Shown here one piece after another: positions 46,285-58,870 of a stretch of DNA of 64,000 nucleotides (position 1 is its first letter; the number at the start of each line of letters is the position of its first letter). The position numbers were made by a program, and so were the translations under genes. The stretch covers positions 131,273,872 through 131,337,871 of the forward strand of contig OY720635.1 in the NCBI GenBank assembly GCA_963169105.1. The letters run 5' to 3'. This DNA is from Ceriagrion tenellum. Lineage: Eukaryota > Arthropoda > Insecta > Odonata > Coenagrionidae. A model generated the notes under the pieces. The model was not told the DNA's origin, did not search any database, and was given only the letters and a program-made list of their open reading frames with translations.

Positions 46285-47609
46285 CGAGGTGTGTTCAAAA
46301 AGTAAGGTGACTTTTCAAATTTCGCGGGCAACATACATTTTATTTTCGATTTATTTTGTTTTTTTGTGTTGGCACACATGTCCCAAACATATGTTTACAG
46401 TTTCAACAATATAGCATATTTAGTTTGTTATTGACAGATACAAATGTTAGACGTGTTTTGGTGTGCTCGGCGATTTTGTGCTATCAAAAAAAAATGGATC
46501 AAAGAATTTGCATCAAATTTTGTGTAAAAAATGAAATTAAGTGCTCCAAAACACTTGAAATGTTGACTGTGGCATACGATGAGTCTGCTCTGAGTAAAAA
46601 AAAGTTTTATAAGTGGTACAAGCTCTTCCAAGATGCCCGAGAAGATGCCAATGACGAGCCTCTCTCTGGACGCCCCAGCACGTGAACAACAGATGAAAAC
46701 GTTGAAGCAGTGAAGAATATTGTTTTGAAAATCGTCGAATCACTATTAGAAAAGTTTCTGAGGATGTTGGCATATCGGTTGACTCGTGCCATGCAATTTT
46801 TTCGGATGTTTTGGGCATGAGACGTATGTCAGCGAAGTTCGTTCCGAAACAGCTTAATTTTGACCGGAAGAACCGTCGCATGAGCATCGCTCAGGAGCTG
46901 TTGAATGACGTCAATGATGATCCTGATTTGCTCAAAAGGATCATAACTGGTGACGAATCATGGGTATATGGTTATGTCGTCGAAACCAAAGCTCAATCGT
47001 CCCAATGGAAGTACCCAGGAGAGCCAACATCGAAAAAAGCACGCTAAGTTCGATCAAATGTCAAGGTTTTGCTCACTGTTTGCTTCAATTACCGTGGCGT
47101 AGTGCATCAGGAGTTCTTACCACAAGGTTGTACGGTCAATAAGGAGTATTGCCTTGAAGTTATGTGCCGTTTGCGAGAAGCAATACGAAAAAAAACGTCC
47201 GGAATTGTGGAAAAACAATTCATGGCTTTTGCATCACGATAATGCACCTGCTCACTCATCGTTGCTTGTGAGAGATTTTTTGGCCAAAAATAACACCACA
47301 ACCATGCCTCAGCCACCATATTCACCGAATTTGGCCCACTGCGACTATTTCCTGTTCCCAAAACTGAAGAGACCTACGAAAGGACGGAGATTTGCAACGG
47401 TTGAGGAGATAAAGACTGCATCTCTGGAAAAGCTCAAGGCTATACCAAAAAGTGCTTATCAGAATTGTTTCGAGGATTGGAAAAAGCGTTGGCACAAGTG
47501 TATTATATCTGAGGGGGATTACTTTGAAGGGGACAACTTGAATATTGAAGAATAAATAAATATTTTTTCATAAAAATATAAAGTAACCTTACTTTTTGAA
47601 CACACCTCG
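46285..47609 (+). mobile_element. mariner transposon, nearly full length
   Basis: A 1325-bp element with inverted ends (left CGAGGTGTGTTCAAAAAGTA; the right end is its reverse complement, one difference in the first 28 bases) flanked by the TA duplication (46283-46284, 47610-47611). It encloses a mariner transposase pseudogene in the plus direction. Size, TA target and TIR are all typical of mariner. It inserted about 165 bp from a LINE remnant. Confidence 0.95.
46494..47555 (+). pseudogene. mariner transposase, inactivated
   Basis: Starts MDQRICIKFC and runs through an N-terminal DNA-binding half (KKKFYKWYKLFQDAREDAND, then SGRPST), a D of the catalytic triad in TGDESWVYGY, the second in HHDNAPAHS and the third in YSPNLAHCDYFLF. 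All three aspartates of the DD34D triad are visible and the C-terminus is complete (ends ILNIEE-like NLNIEE). It is broken by a TGA after SGRPST (46682), a frameshift near 46730, a TAA near 47044 where glutamine is expected, and a frameshift at an A8 run near 47190. Length without breaks is about the usual 345-350 residues. Confidence 0.95.
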
Positions 47610-48370
47610 TATATCCATATGAGGTTTGGCTTCAACAATTGCTATCGATTGTCAAGGGGACTTCTTACCAAAACTGAATTTTCAGCAATTTTATGATTGT
47701 TTTTTCAAAACTTAAAGTAAATCAGTTGGAAAACAAAAATCGATTGCAAGAATAAAAATTGCAATTCATTTTTCTTTCCAGTAGTCTTTGTCGCGACTTT
47801 GTACGACCACTTTTTCTAATTTAAATACGCAAACGATAAAAGGTCTGCATGTCAGAAAAACGAACTTTATATGCATTTCTAATGGAAACGCTTTTACTCG
47901 TAAGGAGTCAAACCAGAAACCATGGGGTAAAAAAAGTGATCATAAACCTTTAGAGTGACATGAGTCGTGTTAAGAAGTTTTACGTCATTCCGTGCAGTGG
48001 TTTGGTGGTTATAACTGACCGCACAATCACACTTTCATTTTTATAGATAAGAAGATAAATAACCAGAATATTTTTTGAGAATGCTCATTAAAGTAGCAAG
48101 TATAGTCTAATTTCTAGTAAGTTATCGATCGGAAGCATAGTAACATTGCCAAATTAATGAGTCATCCCTCAAGCGCTATAGGAAAATGAGGGTTTACGAA
48201 GATGGCTTCAACTTCTATCATTGGCCAGCATAGCAAGTGCCCTCACCATATACCTCAATGTTCGACTCTGACAATGAGATAAGTTTTCTGACCCTTGCCC
48301 GTAATGATCATCCTGGTCTGTGTCGTGATTTCTTCCTGAGAGAAAAATTCCGCCATCGAAAATCCGCCGT

Positions 48371-48696
48371 CTTGCGTTGTTTCTCATTCCGATCCGAGGT
48401 CAGCATCTTTGATGCTTTCATTGGCCGCGGGGACTGCCGTTTTTGTAAACCATACCAAATTCCGGCACAGATGGCTTCTTCCCTCCATTTTCCGGGGTAG
48501 AAACTTGTCGAGTACTTTCCCTAAACCTAGTGTCTTGTGTTGTTTCTCATTCCGATCCGAAGTCAGCATCTTTGATGCTTTCATTGGCCGCGGGGACTGC
48601 CGTTTTTGTAAACCATACCAAATTCCGGCACAGATGGCTTCTTCCCTCCATTTTCCGGGGTAGAAACTTGTCGAGTACTTTCCCTAAACTTAGTGT
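48371..48696 (+). repeat. Tandem duplication, 163-bp period
   Basis: Two near-identical units (48371-48533, 48534-48696) contain TTCTCATTCCGATCCGA, ATTGGCCGCGGGGACTGCCG and CATTTTCCGGGGTAGAAACT. Since 163 is not a multiple of three, the same peptide (EVSIFDAFIGRGDCRFCKP) appears in two different frames, which speaks against a tandem protein domain. Units are moderately GC-rich; origin unknown. Confidence 0.9.
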
Positions 48697-48699
48697 GAT

Positions 48700-50078
48700 G
48701 ACAAATAATATTTTTGGAAAAAAAAAAAATGATTCGAGATTCTTACGTAAGTATCTGCGCCCATTTGTAAGTCATGAACAAATTTACGAAATTTTTGTGT
48801 GATGGCTGTATTTACATGAATGTCGTCACTTTAAAGAGGAACGATAAGTTAGCAGTTCTTGTGCATACAAAATGTTTAGAAGTTAATGGCGAGGTAAAAT
48901 ACTTGCCACCAAGATACCTCCGGAAGCGATATTTTACTGGGGAACTCTTTTTTTGCTTCTTCACTTTTTTAACCAGGTATCGCTGTTTTCAGCATTTCTC
49001 ACTATTATCTTGTTTTTAAGTTTCGTATGGGCGGTATTCCGACCACGTGCCAATTTTAATTCCTTATCATTTGTCGTTTTCTTTCCTTCAAATATTTATC
49101 CGTCTTTAACAATAAGTCAATTTTTTATCTCTTCGAGCCTACTTTTTCCTCTTCCACCTTGGAATCCTTTCACCTTTAGCCCTTTCCTTCGAAGAAATAT
49201 CTCTTTTATTGCCTATTCTTCGGTTGAGATGTTTCTTTCGAGATCTTTCTTTATTTTTGATCCAACGAGTTGTTGCCTTATTTTCCCTAAGATATTTTGG
49301 AGATCTATTTTGTTAATCTAGTGTCAACCATAGTGTATAAATATTCAAAAGACATCAATATTGTTTTCTTTGTTTCTGTTTTATGATTTTTCTGCATTGT
49401 GATATTCTTATTTTTCATAGCGACTTTTTCATTTCCAGGATTCTGTAGTTTTTCATGGACCAAGTATTTATGTAATGATCATTCTTCATGTCTTCTTCTG
49501 TAGTTTTAACTTGTGAAAATTAAAATTGAAATATAGACATTCTTTCATTATTATTAAAATTTTTCAATGTAATGAGAAGCGTTGAATGCATTAAAAAGTT
49601 TTTTTCGTCATTTGCCATCATTTATTAGATATTTAGGTTTATCTGTATAAAGCAAAAATGGGCGAAGCGTATATTTCATCTAATACAGTCTCAATTAATA
49701 GGGTAGAGTTGTACTTTTTTCACAAAATTTATTATGGAAGGCGATCCTTCAACCCTTGTTAACACGGCATTTGATTCTGTGTAGATTTCAGGTTAATAGA
49801 ATCGAGGATCTTAACTTGTAAATATATGGGATACACTTGCGTAAAATTCACATCCAAAAAAATCATTCAACTGGCATGAAATTTTATATTTAATCCTAGA
49901 GAATTAAATCCTAGCGAAACCCAGGTGGATGATTTTTTTGCTAAGAATTTCATAAAAGTGTCATAAGTGGGTGACATCGTTCAAGTAACTGCTCAGCCAA
50001 TTTCCGCTGTTCTTTGAATGTATTAGATATCCGATAGATACATCATTTTTGTCAGGGTTAGAATACTATTTGCATCGT
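48700..50078. other. No gene recognised
   Basis: T-rich. The + ORF at 48953-49321 (122 codons) is hydrophobic F/L/S-rich, as expected from T-rich DNA, and is not convincing as a gene. Confidence 0.5.
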
Positions 50079-50160
50079 ATACATCTACTTATTATCCGAC
50101 AAGTCACCTCAAGGGTGTTTGGCAGGGGTGATTTATCACCAACTTGCGCTACAGTGAAGA
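50079..50160 (+). repeat. Dispersed repeat E, 5' fragment
   Basis: TACATCTACTTATTATCCGA followed by AAGGGTGTTTGGCAGGGGTG matches the start of repeat E; the rest is missing or too diverged. Confidence 0.6.
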
Positions 50161-50819
50161 AACTAACTTTCACCAACATTCACTACACTATGGGTATGCT
50201 ACGAATGCTTAAGAAAAGATTGAATTAATCTATAATGCAGCTGGGCAAACGAGATACAAGAGTCAACGAGGGAACATGCAAAACATGGTGTTATCACTAA
50301 GCGGTAGGTTAAGAAACTTGCATTAGGGAGCACATCAATTAATCTGCTACACTACCTGTTCACTAACCTACTTCAGAGTCTTAAGGTAGCCGTTATAGTC
50401 TCTTATCGATCGCGGGAAAAACGACTTTTAAAACCTATCTGTTCTACAATCTATTTCCTTTATTTTTATCCTCATGATCTGATCTACCATACTAAGTTGG
50501 ACTTCGTAAGATATTCATGAATCTTCGGAAAAGTTCTTTCTATGCGTGACGCATTGCGTTGTCTGAAAATAACCGTACAAAATTGTTGGCTCATGTTGAA
50601 CTTATCCTTCATTTCTCTTTCGAAAGAAACTAAGAAATTAACATTTCGTTCAACAAGGAAATTAACATTTTGCCCAGAGCGAAATGGCCATGTTGGATGT
50701 GTCATGTTTCATTGATAACAGACTTTACTATCGAGTTACAATCGAGCAATTAATTCCTTTCATTACCAACGTGGTGGTCTCGAAGCAGCAATTTCCGCGA
50801 AATGTGAGCTTTCTCCCTG

Positions 50820-51110
50820 TGTCGAGGCTTCTTCGCCTCAGCTGTGGATGGTCTCTCGGAGGGGCCCCGGATGAGGGGTCGTCGGCGGGACTTCCTGCTC
50901 TGATTCCCGCGCCGGCCAAGTGGCCGTCAGTCATCCATCGGTGGGGGGTGGGGAACTTAATTTTTCGTGCGGGAGGCGCCGTAATTGCCGCCAATTTGCA
51001 GCGGCACAAACCCCGAAGCCAACGGCGACTCATACCGCCCCCGCCGCCGCCCAAAACCCCTTCCCTCCCTACTCCCCCCGGTCGCCGGTAATTAGCGGCG
51101 TCTTATAATT
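50820..51110. promoter_or_regulatory. CpG-rich island
   Basis: Abrupt GC-rich block (GGAGGGGCCCCGGATGAGGG, GCGCCGGCCAAGTGGCCG, CCGCCCCCGCCGCCGCCC) in AT-rich DNA. The ORFs on both strands (+ 50684-51091; - 50728-51054) are low-complexity proline/glycine-rich and unrecognised. It could be a promoter or an enhancer-like island; no TATA box was seen. Confidence 0.35.
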
Positions 51111-51406
51111 GTTCCTCGCTCGATTTCTAAAAAAAATTGTACCATGCGTTTTTTCGACATCTCACTTTCCACTTTCTGCGAAAGCAGAAGTTAGTATCTG
51201 ATGTGGCCAGCGCATTTTCTTCTCTTAATGGCGGATCATATATTCTTCGAGGACTATTGTATTTCCTATCATTGCATTAACAAATGATGAGGTACGAAGT
51301 CACTCCCACGGGTGCATATACACCAAGGGTAGAAATTCTCCATGAAAAAATCATTTGACAAAGGAAAGCATTCGAAGGAAAAAAATAATTGGAAATGAAG
51401 GAAGAT

Positions 51407-51510
51407 GGCTTGGTGGTGAAACTGGCTAACTCACCTGACCGGCAATTGGGAGATCCGGGTTCGGATCCCGTCAATGCAAATGATATTGTCATGGCGAATT
51501 CCAACCCTTG
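51407..51510 (+). repeat. tRNA-derived SINE, family B copy
   Basis: TGGCTTGGTGGTGAAACTGG, B box GGTTCGGATCCCG and body ATGGCGAATTCCAACCC match 35931-36030. A second B-box-like GCGAGTTCCAATTC at about 51580 may be a further diverged head. Confidence 0.7.
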
Positions 51511-51519
51511 ATGAACTAT

Positions 51520-53879
51520 TGTATTATTTGTGTGGTGGCGGTGAGGTTAAGACTTTGCCTAGCAGTTCAAGGGGCGCGAGTTCCAATTCTGTATCGGTAG
51601 AATTTTCTTCATCGAGGGCATGGTTGTGAATGGCGTAAGCTCTCACTCACACAGGCATATTATTAAAATAAGGTAAAATAGCTCGTTCGATGAAATAGAA
51701 TTTTTCTCCTTTCCACACTAATGTTAGTACATATCTATTTTGTGCTGCATACTACTTTTTTTCAAACCCTTTTAAGATTGTCTTTTTTAGTTAAATTATC
51801 TGCATTCTTCTCCTCTTTCTCCTCTCCAAATTAGAACCAAAACCGATCAAGGACGCGAATACTCCGTGATTTATGTTCTAAAGAAGTTACTGCGATTATA
51901 ACTGGCTTAATTGGTCAGTTTTACAAAAATGGCGAATCATCAACTTATAGGTCTAGAATAATTAATCACTCGGGAGATATATGTGCCTGTTCTTCGATTA
52001 ATGTTTAATACCCCTAGTCCACGTCTCGAGTTCGTAGGGATATCAAGATTTGCAGGAAGTATTTTTGGAATGACATTATAATGAAGGAATTGCAGAGATT
52101 CTTCTTGGTGTCCCCACCTGGTTTAAGGCCCCATATTGACCGACGCTTTGCTGTTTATGTCGCCCAACTACCATGAAGACGAACTTCGCTGCGGATGTCG
52201 ATACGTAGACCCACATGGAGCCGTAAATAGATTGAAAATATGGGAAGATTTCCTGCATCTAATTCGTCAATAAAGCACAAGCTATTGCATTTTTGAAATT
52301 TATCTTTTATTTTTTTCTTTGTGTCCGCAAAGTAAACTATTGTCACCGTCAAAATAGTATAGGCCTGGACTTTGACGTATTTCACGTGTACACTGAGCAT
52401 GATTGACAAGACATTATACACCATTGGAAAGATAATTTATTTACCATGAAAATGAAACATATTTTGGGTCGATGTCATTCGCCTTCTTAATATAAGTCTT
52501 AAGAAAACGAATAAAGACACAGCAAAATCGTCCAACTTCACGACTTGGTCATATTTGCAAAATTGTGGAACAGCAATGGTTTATCAAATAAACATCAAAC
52601 TTTTATCACAAATAGAGTATATAAACATGAAGCCGTAAACATCTTTTCAACGGGCGGCCACCGCTGCTCAACTGTTTATACGCGATTAACTTAGAAATGG
52701 ATCATAATGGAGTAAACAATTTTTGTTCGAGAGATTTGACATTTAAACAGTATCTCATTAATAAAATTAAGAAAAATGAGAGCGATTTTTTCGAAAGGCA
52801 ATTGATACGGGAGATATAGTACTATCAGCCCGTATTGCAGGATACGGAATCAAAATTTCTGCATGTTAGCATGCGCAGGGCTTGAGGATGGAGACTTGCT
52901 TTGGTATAGCCACCCTTATATAGCTGTCACTCGGTCATTGAATCGAATAATAGCTGAATAGTCTGATCTTAGTCATATGTAAAAAACGCTGGCATATTAT
53001 GTTCAGTTACAAGTTCAAAATATTATTTCCGTTGCAAATGGTGCCTGTGTGCATCTATTTATAGATCTTAAAACTCTCATCTCTACCTAGAAATCAGTAT
53101 CTTCGGATATCAAAGGAAAATTTATTATTCCACTTCATGGCACACACCACAGCTACAAAATAGTCATGGTCAATGGTGAAGAATTTTTGGTGACTTGCGT
53201 GACAATCGTTGATTGCAATAGACCGTGACACTCAACGAAAGTTTCTAAATTTAAGGATCATTTCTAAAGTTTATACCTCGAGTCGGAGAATAAGTTGAGG
53301 GTATAATGCATCACTACTTTAGTCCTTTTATAGGGACAGAGTATTTTTAACTGCAAATTGAAATCGGATTGTGAGCAAATTATTATCGCTAAGAATCCGC
53401 GATCAAGGATCACGTGAAGGTGAAGGCATAACCTTTTTCCGCTGTATTTGTATTGTGATCAATGAAAAAGAGTTGGGAGATGAGATAACTGCATGTACCG
53501 TCGTCTCACTAGAGATAAGCTTATCGGCTTATGTAACCAGTTTTTGTAGTTGGAGAAAGGATTTATGGGCGATAAATTTTCATTAGTGAGACTAGAAAAT
53601 TATCTCCTCCGTAGCAGCGCTTGCATTCAGCCGAAGCTGTTAAGTCGCGTCTCTATCCGAAAGGTATGCGAATGATGGAATCATCGGACCCAATAAAAAC
53701 TTGAGATTTATAATCGACGTATTTTATATTGAAGAAATGGACGTTCAAAAGCGGTTTCCAGTAGAAGCTCTTGTTTTAGCTCACGCTTTCCGCTAAATAA
53801 ACGAATTCTGCCAAGTTCATTGCTGTTCTGGGAAAAAATAAATATCCAACGCCCGCTGCTATGAAGGCTTACGCGGTTT
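51520..53879. other. No gene recognised
   Basis: Unassigned AT-rich DNA; no repeats shared with the rest of the window were recognised. Confidence 0.5.
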
Positions 53880-54345
53880 TCTTGTTTGTTGGTATTTTTC
53901 GGGTTCAATCTGTGTCGAGCCATTTTTATGGACGACCGTTTCTGTTGCCGAACACTCCTGGTCAGCACCCGATTACTAAATAAATTTTAAAGGAAGTAAG
54001 ATCATCGCCAAGGAATATAAGTACTACTCTCGGCTGATGCGGGTGGCGATATAAATCCCTAAGAATCCGAATAACTTCAACAGGGAAGATGGATGTCCGC
54101 TCTCTACTTTAAAACGGATTTTCATCTATTCAAGACCGTCCGACTCCTCAACTTATCAGAGCGCTCCGGACGAGCGGACGGATCCCAACAGACATGGACC
54201 AGAATCCTATATATATAGCGGCAGGTAATTCTGTTCATTAGAACCTGATAAAGCCAAATGGAATGCCGGCGAAACGGTCGTCCATACAAATGATGCAACG
54301 TGGGGTGAACTCGAAAAAGACCAATATCCAACGCGCGTGTTTTAT
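53880..54345. repeat. Inverted pair of hammerhead-like repeat ends
   Basis: GAAACGGTCGTCCATA occurs at 54271 on the plus strand and, read on the minus strand, at about 53951-53936, followed in both by related sequence (TGAACTCGAAAAAGACCAAT versus TGAACCCGAAAAATACCAAC). Each is preceded by a hammerhead-core-like block: CTGATAA (54245-54251) plus a GCC-type stem on the plus strand, and a more decayed CTGACCA on the minus. GGTC precedes G as at a cleavage site. The inverted layout repeats that at 10.2-10.45 kb. Confidence 0.5.
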
Positions 54346-55612
54346 ACTTGCTTTGACTCTGATTTCCGGTGTATCGAAGTGGCATGAAGGCGTAACATTT
54401 GTGAATGAAGGATTACTCCCAATTATATTTTTCCTCAGGTATCGGTAATTGGAGGTGTATTTTGCTGTTTTCTCTTGCAGTGATGAAATCTCCTCCTCAT
54501 AATTATTCTATGAAAAAATTATTTTTGGAAACATTTCGTTGTTTCAAAGGTAACGTTCTAATTGACTTAATAACAAATAAGTTGGAGCGTGTGATGCGTG
54601 CCAAGATGACTTATATAATATAATTTTGAAGACAGTGAATAGTTCTTTTACTACTGGGATTGGTTTTGTAAACTGCCGTTGGTACAAAAAAATAATTCAC
54701 CAATGAAAAAAAATGAATTCTGCAAAATCAGTCCTTTGTCATCATAACTCAGGTGATCGACCGAGAATTTATCTCTCTAATGAAATTGACGGCTCAAGGT
54801 TATGGTCGGAGACTTTCAACCCTTATCTTATTTATTGCTACTCAATACTCTCATTGAGATTTGGTTTTTCTACCTTTGGTCCAGCCTGTGAAATATTCAA
54901 TCAGCTCGTAGGAAGGACATAAAGGAATCTGCAGGGCTGCTGTGTGCCAATCTTTGAACTGAAGGGTTTGCGATGACAATTTATCGCAATTAATATTCAG
55001 GATAGCATTGCTTAAATTGGAGACGTTTGAAAATAGACATTGAAAATCAAACTAAAAATCTGTAGCTTTTCGGGAAAATAAGCGGACGAAATTGCTTCGA
55101 AGTTTGACGCATGTCAAGTGTATGACGTGCATGACTGGATAATTAAGCGATAACCAAAAATCACTTTTATGTAATTTTTCTTTTATTTATTCATATACCA
55201 AATAGTGAAATTAATTTTGTTTTTTTTATTAGTGAGTTTAATTTAGTTTTGGTTTGTTAGCATGTTGTCTTCTTTTTGGATTATCATAGTGATAAAAGAG
55301 ATTAATAAGGAGGATTGTTAAGAAGGAGGACATCTTGCAAGAAGCTTGATGTGCATGAATTGATGTATAGAATTGGACATTAAAAGATACACAAAAATAT
55401 AAGTTGCAAAGTGATATAAGAAATTTCATTTATTCGCTTGAGCACGATAAGTTCCAATGGCAATTTTTTAAACAATATGGTAAATAGCTCTCCTTGTCTC
55501 AATACAATTTAATGTCGACTGATTTTGAATCGATGGAATGTGCTCCCATTCGACGAATTCATCTAATTCTGCGCAACCTATTGCAGGCAATTCACCTGGA
55601 AATGGGTTGCAT

Positions 55613-56025
55613 TATCATTGGTCGTTCAATTCAAAGATTGGTTGACTGTAGCCCTCCATCCTTCCCATTCTATAGATAGTTTTCTTACCTCCTAGCATCT
55701 CTTCCTATGCACTTTTATCTTTATTTGGTCCATGAAATTATTCCTCGGTCTTAGTCTGGGGACTTTTCTCTCTATTTTACCTTCAATTATGCTTTTCATA
55801 AACCCATTGTGTCTCAGGATGTGTCCAATCCATCTGATTCTTCTTTTGTCTATCGTGTTCCATATGGTAGTTTCCTCCTCTACTCTTCTTCACACTTCAT
55901 AATTTCTCATTTTTTCCGTCAATTTTTGTTCAGCATCCTTTTCCAGCACCAGATTTCAAAGGCCTCTAGTATTTTCTAGTTAGCTTTCCCAAAGGTCCAT
56001 GCTTCTGATCCATAGAGGATGCCAA
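55613..56025 (-). pseudogene. LINE A-type RT tail
   Basis: The plus strand shows the reverse complement of the LINE A tail: TTGGTTGACTGTAGCCCTCC at the 3' end, then blocks for GRPR..F-DQ, RWIGHILRHNGF and the KAD/SESWT region near 56000. Several frameshifts. Confidence 0.8.
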
Positions 56026-56059
56026 TGGGTTGCAGCCTTGCTTAATTTCGTGGGGCTAT

Positions 56060-57499
56060 ATTTATTTATCCTGTAGGTTTCATTATCGTCAGCATTCATC
56101 CTTCCGAAGATTGGTTTGCAGCAGCATTCCACTTTATTCTTCCATCAGCGAACCATTTCATTCCTACGTGTCTTAACATTGACGTCTTTCGTTATTGACA
56201 ACCCTTCATTTGTTTTATTCCACCCTTGGTCTTCCTCGTTTTTTCTACTTCATCATTTATACTTCATTATTGTTGGTAAGAGGCTGTTATGTTGCAAAAG
56301 ATGTCCGATAATTGCCGCTACAGCTTCTACCTTCAAATACTTGAAGTAGCATGCAACAGAATCTATTTTTATCGAAATACACCTGTTATCTCAACCTAAC
56401 ATTAGTCTCGTTGATTCGTTGGAATCAATTTTTCTGAATCAAACTAGTCTCATTACTTCACAGTCGATGACATTTTGTGCATTAGTAATCAGAATGCATA
56501 ATCGGTAATTTGAGAGTTCCTTTTTTTCTTCGATGTAATGAGTGAATTCAGCCCTCCGCTTTCTTATCTCACTCGATTTTCCATCTTCGGAGAGTCATTT
56601 CTTAATGGTCGATTAAAATGTAGCTACCGTGTTGTTATATCGATTTCGTGGGCTCCTTGGAGTATGGACGCTGATTCGCACTGCACGAGTGAGAACTTCC
56701 GGGGTTACCCTAGCAGTAAGGTTTTTCCGTGACTTTTGAATTATTCATTCAAAGTGAAATAAATTTCATTTGCTTTATACATAAAAAATGAGCGTTCGTT
56801 CTTTGAATTCAGGAAAGTAGTTTATTGCTGCAGTATTGTACATTTTAGCCATTCGAAATACATAAATAACATTTGATTTTGTTATTATAGCCATATTGAA
56901 CTGATTATTCCGTGTAACAGTTTATTTGCGGAAAAGTTCCAGAAAATATGGTTTTTATCTTTCTACTAATATTCTAACATCATTGCATAATGAAGCGAAA
57001 GTGGATTTTGCCACACTAAATAAGACCTAGTAGTCTACTGGAGAGAATATTATGCTTCTCATTAAACGGAACTATGTCCTTAACTATCCCTGTGTTGTTG
57101 CTAGGGCCACTAGGTGAAACCTAAGGATCTTGGTGAACTCCGTATCAGTTTCTTTGCCTTCTGGTGAGATTACATGCTCCGCTGGTCACAGTACGAGTTG
57201 TGCTCACCCCATGTAACCACCACCCCCCCCTAGGTTGATGTCTGTGGCGGTGTCAGGGTGAACTGTTGGGAGTTTAATTTCTCGCAGATTCCTCAAAATA
57301 CTCGTGGCGTGACGGAAAAGTCTGGGGGAGGCTAGACCCGTCTGCGAATGGAAATGCATACAACTACCTCTCTCCTCTCCGCCACCCCGCTTGCAATTTG
57401 CCGTTGACGTCAGCAGAAGAGGAGCCCAGTGCGATCTTCGCATTCCCAAACATAGCTTGTATGAATTTAACTCAACTATCATCGTCATTAATACTATAC
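56060..57499. other. No gene recognised
   Basis: Unassigned. A C-run (CACCCCCCCC) at about 57222 and a minus ORF of 94 codons (57204-57488) are present without recognisable content. Confidence 0.5.
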
Positions 57500-57605
57500 G
57501 GCCTGGACCGGGAATCGAACCACGGACCTTTGGTTTGCCGGACCAAAGCGCAGACCACTACGCTATCCAGGCTTCCTGATTCCCATGGCAATTTTGGTGG
57601 ATACA
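57500..57605 (-). repeat. tRNA-derived SINE, family D copy
   Basis: The minus-strand head GCCTGGATAGCGTAGTGGTC has a B box GGTTCGATTCCCGG and complementary ends. Adjoining plus-strand sequence GCAATTTTGGTGGAT matches 15167-15275. The anticodon arm has six pairs and an eight-base loop, so a functional tRNA is unlikely. Confidence 0.65.
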
Positions 57606-58749
57606 ATTTTTTTTTCTCAAGGCAACTTCTTCAAAAAATTCACCCGCCATGTTTGAATATTTTCATTAATACTATAGATTATTTTTGCCGCTATTTTTTT
57701 CTATTTTCATGAAAAATTAGGAATGCTTTTCTGAACAAAGAAAGTAAAGTGTGGTGTATGCCGTTGACTGATTATGAAGAGCTGAAATTAATTCCATAGC
57801 GACGTCATCTTATGATTCTGAGCAGCGCAATATGGACGAGTTCTGTTCCGGTGTCTATTTTTTGTGGGTTGTACTCACGTTCTTTCTCATCTACCGGCAT
57901 TTATTTCTCCCATTGGTCTCATCGTAAGTGGTTATCACCAATCTGAAGACTGGCTTGCACCAGCTCTCCGCTTGGGAAACTGTTTCATTACGACACAAGT
58001 CTTCGCTCTGAAGACCTTCTAATTATGAAAAATACATCCATATCTTGTATTCCTCGGCATTTATTCCCAAAGATTCATCCTTTAGTTATTTTTTCAAGAT
58101 GCTGTTGTTTTGCGGATGGTGTGCAATTAATTTTTCTCTTATCTGAGTTTTTTAATGTATCTTTTCTCTCCAAACTCTCAGTGTAGTTGTTTTATTAGAG
58201 ATTCTCTCAATTAATTTGATCTTCACCATTCCTCGGCGTACTTCTTACTTAGCTCCCAACCTTTTTCTCTTAAGCTGATATTGTGCTAGCTTCTCTGACG
58301 TTTTAGACATGCTCCTAATGCCAAATGGTTGAAAACTAATGAAACTGTCAGGGCTGAATCGACAAATTGGAGAGCTTGGAAGCTGAGTCATGGAAGTCTA
58401 ATTTTAAATAATTACAGTGAAATGGCCGAAGACAATTCTCTTTTTTGTTGTGTTTAAAGGAATAAGTGTGGAAGTTCAGAGTTCATAATAGAATAGAGAA
58501 AATGGTGGCAGAAGTATGTTTTGACTTATACCTTAACTCATAATGTATTAAGCTGCCTGGGCATCATTTTGATGTGTGAATTTCGTCGAGATTGCGGAGA
58601 GGAAAAAGAATCTGTGAAGAGGTTCTAAATAATTTCTCTTGCACCCATACTCGTGTGCATAGCGTCTTAGTCCACGGGGCTAAAATTCATTTCATATGAA
58701 TGCTTCAAACGAATTTGAAGCATTTAAAATCAACGCGCTTACACACTAC

Positions 58750-58870
58750 GGAGGAATGTGTGAAATTTTCAACGGAAATATTGATTACTGAACTTGGATT
58801 CGAACCTAGACCTTCCGATTTCAGGAATGCATTCTGCGGGCGATGCTGCCTAGTACTTAAACGCAGCGAT
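58750..58870 (-). repeat. tRNA-derived SINE, family A, decayed
   Basis: AATGTGTGAAATTTTCAACGG and TGGATTCGAACCTAGACCTT are recognisable relatives of the minus-strand copy at 8395-8470. A further acceptor-like block (ACGCATTACGCTATCCAGGT) lies at 59034-59053. Confidence 0.5.

Noticed and set aside
48237..48802. Tandem protein domain (repeated VSIFDAFIGRGDCRFCKP)
   Set aside because: The 163-bp period changes frame between units, so the repeat is at DNA level.
48953..49321. Membrane protein
   Set aside because: Hydrophobicity follows from T-rich DNA; no start context, family or repeat support.
57500..57573. tRNA gene on the minus strand
   Set aside because: The anticodon arm is abnormally long with an eight-base loop, and the flanking body recurs at 15167-15275.
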